A DNA stretch of 64,000 nt from contig NZ_CP095487.1 of assembly GCF_023028345.1 (NCBI RefSeq), forward strand, positions 1,860,001 to 1,924,000. Reading direction: 5' to 3'. The stretch comes from Halorientalis marina (GTDB lineage Archaea; Halobacteriota; Halobacteria; Halobacteriales; Haloarculaceae). Shown in pieces: positions 54,659 through 60,981 of this stretch (position 1 is the stretch's first letter; each line of letters starts with the position of its first letter). The notes under the pieces were generated by a model. That model was not told the origin of the DNA, did not search any database, and was given only the letters and a program-made list of their open reading frames with translations. Both the position numbers and the translations under genes were made by a program.

Positions 54659-54727
54659 TCGTGAGCCGCAGGAATCGCAAAGGGATTTGAAGCACGCAAA
54701 TCCGAGCGGCAGCGAGGATTTGCCATC

Positions 54728-54750
54728 GGGTTCAAATCCCGGTCGGCGCA
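54728..54750 (+). repeat. Direct repeat copy 3: tRNA-Gly 3' end
   Basis: The 22-bp tRNA end (GGTTCAAATCC to GGCGCA) again, without the ATTCCTGCGG extension of copies 1 and 2. The spacing from copy 2 is 109 bp, compared with 121 bp between copies 1 and 2. It most likely forms the left limit of the HTH-PIN segment. Confidence 0.8.
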
Positions 54751-54841
54751 TCGGTTTTACGGGCAAACTGCCCCCAGAGACGACACGAAACCGGAATCCG
54801 ACCCGATGCTTACTGCTCATAGACCGTTGTCGTTTCCAGGT

Positions 54842-54883
54842 CGGAAGATGACGCTGATGAACGCCCATAGGGTCATCTTTCCG
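54842..54883 (-). terminator. Stem-loop after the PIN gene
   Basis: CGGAAGATGAC (54842-54852) pairs with GTCATCTTTCCG (54872-54883) with one bulged base. It begins three bases after the PIN stop codon, so it may end or stabilise the HTH-PIN transcript. Confidence 0.5.
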
Positions 54884-54885
54884 AC

Positions 54886-55413
54886 TCAAATCACTCGGAA
54901 GTCGTCATCAATCTCGTCCTCGATGACATCGGACAGTCGCAAAACGGAGATTGACGTCCCGTATCCCTGCTGTTCTACCGCCCGCTGAATCGCCGTAGCC
55001 GCCACTTTATCGTCGGTTAGAACGACGAAGCTGCCACCAGTATCGTCCTTCAGATACTGGATGGCGAGTCCAGCAAACACCGTGTCCGCTTTCTCCACTT
55101 CGTGTTCGTGCGTGTCGGTCTGGTTGGCGATGTCTCGCCGTGTGAAGTCCATGGCCGTTACTGCGTCACCGTCGGTTGGTTCAGGCGGGGAAACCAGTTC
55201 TGCCCAGCCGTCGTCGACTGCCGACTCCACCCGGTTCGTCATCTGCATCGTTCGTAACTCCGCCTTGACTCGCTCGGGAATCTGGAGGACGACGCCTTCA
55301 CGCTGGACGACTGACCGAAGTGCCTGGTACTTGTCGTGGTCGGGGCCACCGACGGCCACGAAGACGTTCGTGTCGACCAGAACGATATCGGCCGTGCCGA
55401 GCGCTTCACCCAT
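54886..55413 (-). CDS. PIN-domain protein (predicted RNase or nucleic-acid-binding)
   Basis: The 175-residue protein matches the PIN fold: IVLVDTNVFVAVGG at the N-terminus (first Asp and Asn), Glu in KAELRTMQMT, Asp in KADTVFAGLAIQYL and Asp in VVLTDDKVAATAI. All four acidic positions of a metal-dependent RNase are present. It overlaps the end of the HTH gene by 8 bp, so it is the second gene of a two-gene operon. The arrangement regulator-plus-PIN suggests a toxin-antitoxin or RNA-based defence module, but this is inference. Confidence 0.85.
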   Translation of the reverse strand: MGEALGTADIVLVDTNVFVAVGGPDHDKYQALRSVVQREGVVLQIPERVKAELRTMQMTNRVESAVDDGWAELVSPPEPTDGDAVTAMDFTRRDIANQTDTHEHEVEKADTVFAGLAIQYLKDDTGGSFVVLTDDKVAATAIQRAVEQQGYGTSISVLRLSDVIEDEIDDDFRVI

Positions 55414-56059
55414 CCTCTACAGACTCGTCGCTCACTGGCCGGGAGAGGTCTCCATCGACCGAAATATCGTCACTGATCTCGGGGAACAACCGGTCGAAGT
55501 ATGGGTCGTGCTCGCTGCCTGCGGACAGCACGGGCTGCAGAGCGTAGACGATGGCCATCCCCTCGGCGGGCGTGACACCGAGTTTCTCGGCAACCATCCG
55601 CTGTGTGAGCGAGCCCGCGACGTACTCGCCAGCGAGTCTGAGCGCTTTCACCAGCCGCGTCGTCCCGTACCGATTCCGGACGTACGCCACGTCGTCGTCG
55701 ATTTCACTCAGCGCGATTGCGTGCAGGACGGTCGGAGTGATCGCGATTTCACTCTCGTCGATAAACGCGAAGGCGGTCGCCGTCAGCTCATGGGGCCGGG
55801 TACTTTCGTCTCGATCCACGACACCGAGCGATTCGAGCTGGTCGACATCGTCGTACGCTGTCGCCCGTGCGATGTCCAACTGGTCGATGAGGTCCTGGAT
55901 CGTCGTCGGTCCGTAGTAGCAGATGTAGACGTATCCCCGAGCGAGGCGTGGCTCCTGAAGCAGCGTCGTTGCAGCGATCAGTCCGTCGAAATCAGCCTCG
56001 AATTGATTTTCGTCGGAAACTCCGTTCGGAGTATCCGACGGAGCGGTGAGTATCGGCAT
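55406..56059 (-). CDS. Winged-helix regulator paired with PIN
   Basis: The 217-residue protein has a TrmB-like HTH in LARGYVYICYYGPTTIQDL and IDQLDIARATAYDDVDQLESLGVVDRD, and a helical C-terminal domain (VRNRYGTTRLVKALRLAGEY, SLTQRMVAEKLGVTPAEGMAI). Its promoter region is A+T-rich (TAAAATACATAG on the minus strand just before the start). The C-terminal half could neutralise or sense the PIN protein. Family unnamed to me; similar HTH-PIN pairs occur in haloarchaeal islands. Confidence 0.8.
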   Translation of the reverse strand: MPILTAPSDTPNGVSDENQFEADFDGLIAATTLLQEPRLARGYVYICYYGPTTIQDLIDQLDIARATAYDDVDQLESLGVVDRDESTRPHELTATAFAFIDESEIAITPTVLHAIALSEIDDDVAYVRNRYGTTRLVKALRLAGEYVAGSLTQRMVAEKLGVTPAEGMAIVYALQPVLSAGSEHDPYFDRLFPEISDDISVDGDLSRPVSDESVEDG

Positions 56060-56158
56060 TCATCTGTAGTTTGAATTCTATGTATTTTAGATTTGTGTCC
56101 AGAATACAGTGGAAGGATGGCACAGATCTACGGGCAAATACGGTGTTCAAATCTGGAG

Positions 56159-56190
56159 TGGCCCACTTTGTGTCCACTCAAAGTGAGCCA
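56159..56190. repeat. Stem-loop in the right end of the island
   Basis: TGGCCCACTTTG (56159-56170) pairs with CAAAGTGAGCCA (56179-56190) with one mismatch around an 8-base loop. It lies in the 290-bp gap 56060-56349 that also holds the HTH promoter and repeat copy 4 and has no supported gene. Confidence 0.55.
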
Positions 56191-56264
56191 CAAATGCAAC
56201 ATTGACGCGTTTTGAGCACTGCCAGGCGGCGGGACGACGAACCGAGTGAGTACACCTGATGTAA

Positions 56265-56285
56265 ATTCAAATCCCGGCCGGCGCA
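56265..56285 (+). repeat. Direct repeat copy 4: tRNA-Gly 3' end (attR-like)
   Basis: ATTCAAATCCCGGCCGGCGCA differs from the tRNA end by one internal transition (GGCCGG for GGTCGG) and one at its left edge. It marks the right limit of the island, 65 bp before the stop of the copper ATPase gene. Confidence 0.75.
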
Positions 56286-56349
56286 TTTTGCTGCGAACGG
56301 ACGAGCAGTCCGGATTCGACCGAGAGAGACGGGCGACGCGAGTCTCGCC

Positions 56350-58824
56350 TCATTCACCGGCCGGAACACCGCGCTGCTGTGCCGAATCGGGTTCCTGACT
56401 GACCGTCGAATCGGGTGTCTCGGACGGGCCCTCGGTTGAGGGCGTCTCCGGGGTCGGGGCGGCGAGCAGTGGCCGCGAGGAGTTCCCGACCACGAGCAGA
56501 CTACTGAGCGCCATCGCGACGGCAGCGACCAGCGGGTTGATGTGCCCGAGAATCGCAATCGGGACTGCGATGGCGTTGTAGCAGAACGCCCACCTGAGAT
56601 TCTGTGAGATGCGGCGGTTCGTCGCCCGGGTCAACGCGAACACGCGGGGGACGGCGCGCAGTTTCTCGCCGGTCAACACGACATCGGCGGCGTCGGCAGC
56701 CATCGCCGTCCCGCTGTCGAGCGCGATGCCGAGGTCGGCAGTCGCCAGCGCGGGCGCGTCGTTGCTCCCGTCGCCGACCATCGCGACCGTTCCCTCCGCC
56801 CGGAGGCGTTCGACGACTTCGGCTTTCGCCTCCGGTGGCACGCCGGCGAACACGTACTCGATGTCGGGATGGTCACGGAACCGGCCGACTGCGCGCTCGT
56901 CGTCGCCCGTAATGACCGCGACCGACCGCCCGGCAGCCGACAGTTCGCTCACGACCGAGGGCCACTCGGGACGGGGCTGGTCGCCGACGACGATCACGTC
57001 TCGTGCCCGCCCGTCCCAGCCGATCGCGACCGGCAGGTCGCCTTCGGAGCGGGCGTCGTCGGCGTGCGTCCGGAGCGAGTCCGGCACTGCAAGCCCCTCC
57101 GCAGTCAGTAGCTCCGGCTTGCCGACGATGACGCGCTGGTCGTCGACGGTCGCGCTCACGCCCCGTCCGGGGTGGCGCTGGAACTCCGTGACGGTCCATT
57201 CGGTCGGTGTGGTGTGGTCGGTGATGGCCGCCGCGACGGGGTGGCTGGCGAACTGCTCGACTGCGGCCGCACGCTCCATCGCCGCTGGCGACGCCGGGTC
57301 CGTCACGTGCATCTCGCCGGTGGTCAGCGTCCCGGTCTTGTCCAGTGCCACCACGTCGGTTTTCGCGGCGGCCTCGAAGACGCCGTCCCCACGCACGACG
57401 ATTCCGTGGTCGAGTCCGTCCCTGACGCCCGAGGCGACCGCCAGTGGCGTCGCCAGCCCGAGCGCACAGGGACAGGAGACCACGAGTACCGCCAACCCCG
57501 TTAGCAAACTGGTCGCGAAAGTGACACCCGAGAGGAGTTGCCAGCCCGCCGCACCCACTGCCAGCAGCAAGACGAGCGGGACGAACACGGTCGCCAGCCG
57601 ATCCGCGAGTCGCTGTGCACCCGGCCGGGCGCTCTGGATCTGCCAGAGCTGAGTCACCAGCCGGTCGAGCGTGCTGTCGACGTCCTCGCCGACCTCGACG
57701 GTGAGTGCATCGTCGGTGACGACCGCACCCCCGATCACCTCGTCGCCTGGCGTCTTCCGAACCGGGACCGACTCCCCGGTGACCAGTGACTCGTCGACCG
57801 ATGCCGTCCCCGCAGCGACGATGCCGTCGACGGGCACGCGTTCCCCGGGCCGGACCACGACCTCGTCACCGGGTTGGAGGGCCGAGACCGTGACGTCCTC
57901 CGTGTCAGTCCCGTCCGGAGTCCGACGGTGTGCCTCCGTGACACGCGCTCGTGTCAGGTCTTCCAGTGTTCCGCTGGCTGTTCGCTTGATGCGCTCCTCG
58001 TAGCGAGTGCCCAGCGTGACGACGAGGACGATCACGACGGAGATGTCGAAGTACACCTCCGAGCCACCAGTGACGACGACCGCCGTACTGTACACGTAGG
58101 CGTTGATCGCTGCCAGAGCCACGAGCAGGTCCATGTTCGGATGTCCGGACCGGAGACTGACGTACGCGCCCCGGAGGATCGGTGCGCCAGTGTACAGTAA
58201 AACGATGGAGGTGAACACCCAGAGATTCCCCAGGGAAAGCAACCCGACTGGCCCGGACTGCCAGGCGGCTCCCGTCGGCTGGAACCCGAAGTACCGCGGG
58301 TACAGGAAGAGCACGTACCACATCATCACCATCATACCACAGAACCCGCCGACGAGCAGCCGCCAGGGCGGGGACGCCGACCGCTCCGGCGTCGCGTCGT
58401 CGAGTGGTCGCGCCTCGTACCCGAGCCCGCTGACCGCCTCGGGGAGAGCCGCCGGGTCGGCCCGCTCCGGATCGTAGACCAGCCTGAGGAGGTCCGCCGC
58501 GTAGTTCGCCTCGGCTGCCGTCACACCCTCCTGTGCAGTCGCCCTGCTCTCGAGATAGGCCTCACAGGTCCCGCAGTGCATTCCCTCGACTGCCAGGAAC
58601 AGTTCCGTCCCGTCAGCGTCGGCGGGCACCGGCTCCGCCTCGCCGTCGAGTCGGTCACGGACTGCCTCCGTGGCCTCGGGCTCACACTCGTCGAGTCGCT
58701 TTGCGACCGCGAGACAGCCGCGACAGCAGAACTCGCCCTCGACGGTCTCGTCGGTGAGCGGCGGGTCCGGCGCGGGCAGCTCACAGAGCGTGCAGGTCGT
58801 CGCCGTGGCCCCGTCCGCGGTCAT
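56350..58824 (-). CDS. Cu+-transporting P1B-type ATPase, CcoI/FixI-like
   Basis: This 824-residue pump moves Cu(I) across the membrane, in the CcoI branch for oxidase copper supply. Residues 11-37 carry a cysteine-rich domain (C11, C14, EFCCRGC at 31-37) as in CcoI/FixI; the HMA metal domain has GMHCGTC at 81-87. The membrane metal motif CPC is in VVSCPCALGLATPLA, the phosphorylated Asp in ALDKTGTLTTGE, and the hinge motif in VGDGSNDAPALATAD. Start ATG 58824 lies after the TATA box and operator; ATG 58869 would sit inside the operator. Its regulator gene lies upstream on the same strand. Confidence 0.92.
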   Translation of the reverse strand: MTADGATATTCTLCELPAPDPPLTDETVEGEFCCRGCLAVAKRLDECEPEATEAVRDRLDGEAEPVPADADGTELFLAVEGMHCGTCEAYLESRATAQEGVTAAEANYAADLLRLVYDPERADPAALPEAVSGLGYEARPLDDATPERSASPPWRLLVGGFCGMMVMMWYVLFLYPRYFGFQPTGAAWQSGPVGLLSLGNLWVFTSIVLLYTGAPILRGAYVSLRSGHPNMDLLVALAAINAYVYSTAVVVTGGSEVYFDISVVIVLVVTLGTRYEERIKRTASGTLEDLTRARVTEAHRRTPDGTDTEDVTVSALQPGDEVVVRPGERVPVDGIVAAGTASVDESLVTGESVPVRKTPGDEVIGGAVVTDDALTVEVGEDVDSTLDRLVTQLWQIQSARPGAQRLADRLATVFVPLVLLLAVGAAGWQLLSGVTFATSLLTGLAVLVVSCPCALGLATPLAVASGVRDGLDHGIVVRGDGVFEAAAKTDVVALDKTGTLTTGEMHVTDPASPAAMERAAAVEQFASHPVAAAITDHTTPTEWTVTEFQRHPGRGVSATVDDQRVIVGKPELLTAEGLAVPDSLRTHADDARSEGDLPVAIGWDGRARDVIVVGDQPRPEWPSVVSELSAAGRSVAVITGDDERAVGRFRDHPDIEYVFAGVPPEAKAEVVERLRAEGTVAMVGDGSNDAPALATADLGIALDSGTAMAADAADVVLTGEKLRAVPRVFALTRATNRRISQNLRWAFCYNAIAVPIAILGHINPLVAAVAMALSSLLVVGNSSRPLLAAPTPETPSTEGPSETPDSTVSQEPDSAQQRGVPAGE

Positions 58825-58859
58825 TGCTCGACGAGTGGAATCGGCAGACCACGTATCCT

Positions 58860-58887
58860 GACCCTGCATACTGAGGGTGATATATAT
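58860..58887 (-). promoter_or_regulatory. Promoter and operator of the copper ATPase gene
   Basis: On the minus strand the TATA box ATATATAT (58880-58887) is followed directly by a 20-bp near-palindrome, read on the plus strand as GACCCTGCATACTGAGGGTG (58860-58879). It agrees in 18 of 20 positions with the operator at 59841-59860. The predicted transcription start lies at its downstream edge. Confidence 0.75.
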
Positions 58888-59043
58888 CGAGCGACGCGCC
58901 AGCGGCTGCAACGACGCAGCCGTCGAGGTCGAACGGGCGGTCGACTGCCGCGGTGACGGTTCGATCGGCCACCGGATCGAGGAGAGGCCCCGGGTTCCGA
59001 TGGCGAACGAGCGTGGGGTCCGTAACCGGCCGGTCGTCGTCGG

Positions 59044-59739
59044 TCACTCCGAGACGACGCTCGACAGCAGTTTGCCCTGGGCGGCCGCGAGGTGTTCGCT
59101 GAACGTGGTGGTGGCGATATCGAGTTCCGCGGCCACTTCGTTGGCGTTGGCTTCCTTGGGGTGATCGAAGTAGCCCATCTCGTACGCTGTCGAGAGGACC
59201 TCGATCTGGCGGTCGGTGAGTCGCCCGCGGTCGACGACGACGTGGTCCTCGTCGTCGAGTCCGGCCGAGTGGGAGAGGTGCCGGAGCCTGACAGCCGAGA
59301 ACACCTCACGCGCTTCGGTCACGATCGTCCGGACCGTCTCGACGTTCTCGGCGTAGAAGGTGACGAACAGGTCGCCGTTCTCGGCGTGAATGTCGCTGAC
59401 CGGGCAGTTGTGCTGCTCGACGAACCGGCAGAGACAGGGGCCATCCGGGTCGTAGCTGTATCGGTACCGCGTCCGCGATCCGGTCCGGAAGACCGGCGTC
59501 ATGTCCTCCGCCGGCGGATCGGCTTCAGCGGGGAGTGTGAACTCCGCAACCTCGCAGTCTTCGGCGGGACTGCTGCGAGCCACCGAGTTGACCAGTGCGT
59601 TACACTCCCCGGAGAGGTCCGCGATCGGGCAGCACTCGGGTCCTCTCACGACCATCTCGACCTGAATGCCACCGCCGGTCTCTTCCCCGTCGTCGGCTTC
59701 CGAGACTGTCACGCCGTCACTGGACCCGTGAGTGCTCAT
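59044..59739 (-). CDS. Cys-rich HTH-10 regulator (NarO/DmsR-like)
   Basis: A 231-residue regulator with a C-terminal HTH-10 domain (LTDRQIEVLSTAYEMGYFD, EVAAELDIATTTFSEHL). The N-terminal domain has seven cysteines at 36, 37, 46, 62, 102, 104 and 112, in the pattern of haloarchaeal NarO and DmsR, which control denitrification and anaerobic respiration, probably through a metal or iron-sulfur cofactor. The start is ATG 59739. It lies between the copper ATPase gene and the divergent respiratory operon, whose promoters share an operator, so it probably controls both. Confidence 0.85.
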   Translation of the reverse strand: MSTHGSSDGVTVSEADDGEETGGGIQVEMVVRGPECCPIADLSGECNALVNSVARSSPAEDCEVAEFTLPAEADPPAEDMTPVFRTGSRTRYRYSYDPDGPCLCRFVEQHNCPVSDIHAENGDLFVTFYAENVETVRTIVTEAREVFSAVRLRHLSHSAGLDDEDHVVVDRGRLTDRQIEVLSTAYEMGYFDHPKEANANEVAAELDIATTTFSEHLAAAQGKLLSSVVSE

Positions 59740-59833
59740 ACGTCTCTCTCCGCAATCGCTGCCCATATGCGGCCGTCGTTGTTCTCAGCCGCTGGGAATC
59801 CGGATGGTCCCGGCAGGCCTGGGCCAGGGAGGG

Positions 59834-59860
59834 TAGATAAGACCCTGCATACTCAGGGTC
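59834..59860 (+). promoter_or_regulatory. Promoter and 20-bp operator of the heme-copper reductase operon
   Basis: TAGATAA (59834-59840) serves as TATA box, directly followed by the perfect palindrome GACCCTGCATACTCAGGGTC (59841-59860; 7-bp arms GACCCTG/CAGGGTC). The divergent regulator gene is read from the same interval, so one site may serve both promoters. The TATA-then-palindrome geometry is identical to that at 58860-58887. Confidence 0.75.
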
Positions 59861-59897
59861 GTGAGTGATGCAGGCAGGGTGTCGAGTTGAGCGTGTT

Positions 59898-60044
59898 ATG
59901 TCAGGACAGGATCGGGCAGACGTACCGTGGCCCCAGCAGTTGCTGGAGAGTCCCTGGCTGCTGGCCGGGGCGGCGTTGCTGTTTTTCACGCTCTCGTACA
60001 TCATCTGGGGTCTGGTCGATCTCATGGCAATCGCAGGAGGGTAA
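59898..60044 (+). CDS. 48-residue membrane subunit of the heme-copper reductase (CbaD-like)
   Basis: The ORF ATG 59898 to TAA 60042-60044 encodes a single-helix protein: PWPQQLLESPWLLAGAALLF, followed by FTLSYIIWGLVDLMAIAGG. A short one-helix subunit precedes subunit II in ba3-type operons (subunit IIa/CbaD of Thermus). It is separated from the next gene by only one base. ATG 59868 is an alternative start in the same frame. Confidence 0.8.
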   Translation: MSGQDRADVPWPQQLLESPWLLAGAALLFFTLSYIIWGLVDLMAIAGG

Positions 60045-60045
60045 C

Positions 60046-60981
60046 ATGAAGTCACCACTCGAAGGCCCAGACGGAAACTGGTGGGACGAGAAGGTGAACA
60101 GGCGCGAAACCATCTGGCTCGGCATCTCGGGCGCGTGGGCACTGGGCCTGTTCGGCTGGATGTCCGGCTGGACGCAGTTCGGCAACCAGAACCCCATCGG
60201 CGAGTCGCTGGACGTTTCCACCGAACGGTTCCAGGAGAAAGTTACCGATTACAAGAGCCGGGCCGGTGAGGCCGAAGCGGGTCTGGTGCCGCCCGGAACG
60301 GATATCTACGTCGGCGCGGCCCGGTACGCCTTCGACGGCCTGCCGGTCGTGCTGGAGAAGGGGACCGAGTACACGTTCCACCTGGGTACCTACGACGTCC
60401 AGCACGGGTTCTCGGTGCGACTCGAAGACACCCTCTCGAAGCAGATGAGCCTGCAGATGCTTCCGGGGTACGAGTGGCTCGTGCCGATGTCCTTCGACGA
60501 GATCGGGACCTACCACGTCGTCTGTAACGAGTTCTGTGGCGAGGGGCACCGGACGATGCACTCCACCTTCGAGGTGCGTGACTCGCTCCCCGACGTGGAG
60601 ATGGGCACCGGCACCGACGGGTCGGAAGACGGCCAGTACGACGGCTACCTCAGCAACGCGGACAACTTCGACGGCGAACCAGTCGACGAGACCGGCAGCG
60701 ATTCGGTCACGATTCGAGTCGGCGCGGAAGGCAACGGCGGCGGCTTCGCGTTCGACCCCCCGGCCGTCCGGGTCGACACTGGAACGACCGTCACCTGGGA
60801 GTGGACCGGCGAGGGGGGCCAGCACAACGTCGTCGCGGAGTCGGGTGCTGACTTCGAGTCCGAACTGACCGGCGAGGCTGGCTTCACCTTCGAGCGGACG
60901 TTCGAGGAGAGCGGCGCTGTCACGTACTTCTGCCGGCCACACAAAGCCCTCGGAATGAAAGGCGTCGTGGAGGTGCTGTAG
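60046..60981 (+). CDS. Heme-copper reductase subunit II: CuA domain fused to a halocyanin domain
   Basis: The 311-residue protein has one N-terminal membrane helix (TIWLGISGAWALGLFGWMSG). Residues 85-180 form a CuA cupredoxin with H120, C160, C164, H168 and M171 (CNEFCGEGHRTM). After an acidic linker, residues 217-311 form a halocyanin-type blue copper domain with H260, C296, H299 and M304 (GGQHNVVAES, YFCRPHKALGMKG). The usual mobile electron donor is therefore tethered to its acceptor. It is co-transcribed with the small subunit and subunit I, whose start follows without a gap. Confidence 0.92.
   Translation: MKSPLEGPDGNWWDEKVNRRETIWLGISGAWALGLFGWMSGWTQFGNQNPIGESLDVSTERFQEKVTDYKSRAGEAEAGLVPPGTDIYVGAARYAFDGLPVVLEKGTEYTFHLGTYDVQHGFSVRLEDTLSKQMSLQMLPGYEWLVPMSFDEIGTYHVVCNEFCGEGHRTMHSTFEVRDSLPDVEMGTGTDGSEDGQYDGYLSNADNFDGEPVDETGSDSVTIRVGAEGNGGGFAFDPPAVRVDTGTTVTWEWTGEGGQHNVVAESGADFESELTGEAGFTFERTFEESGAVTYFCRPHKALGMKGVVEVL

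Larger units (their letters stand above)
54521..54885. other. Gene-free region with tRNA-derived repeats
   Basis: The 365-bp region downstream of tRNA-Gly has no supported gene. It holds tRNA 3'-end copies 2 and 3 and two segments in reverse orientation of the same T-arm stretch: ATTTGAACCC at about 54564 and GGGATTTGAA at 54682-54691, opposite TTCAAATCCC at 54731-54740. It ends with a stem-loop (54842-54883) beyond the PIN gene. Confidence 0.8.
54499..56285. mobile_element. Small tRNA-Gly-associated genomic island without integrase
   Basis: Four copies of the tRNA-Gly 3' end (54499, 54620, 54728 and 56265) bracket about 1.5-1.8 kb that holds only an HTH gene and a PIN gene. The base composition drops in G+C relative to the respiratory genes around it. 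There is no integrase, recombinase or replication gene inside, so the element is a decayed or non-autonomous insertion. Confidence 0.7.

Noticed and set aside
54499-54750. Regularly spaced direct repeats, CRISPR-like at first sight
   Set aside because: The repeats are copies of the tRNA-Gly 3' end, only three in a row with unequal spacing, and no cas genes are near.
54620-54750. Further tRNA genes after tRNA-Gly
   Set aside because: Only the T arm and acceptor 3' strand are present; D arm, anticodon arm and 5' acceptor strand are missing.
58825-58869. Upstream start (ATG 58869) for the copper ATPase
   Set aside because: That ATG is part of the palindromic operator and lies upstream of the transcription start predicted from the TATA box.
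58781-59047. 88-codon minus-strand ORF starting at GTG over the stop of the HTH-10 gene
   Set aside because: It would run through the TATA box and operator of the copper ATPase and into its coding region in another frame; no motif supports it, though the first 60 codons are not impossible.
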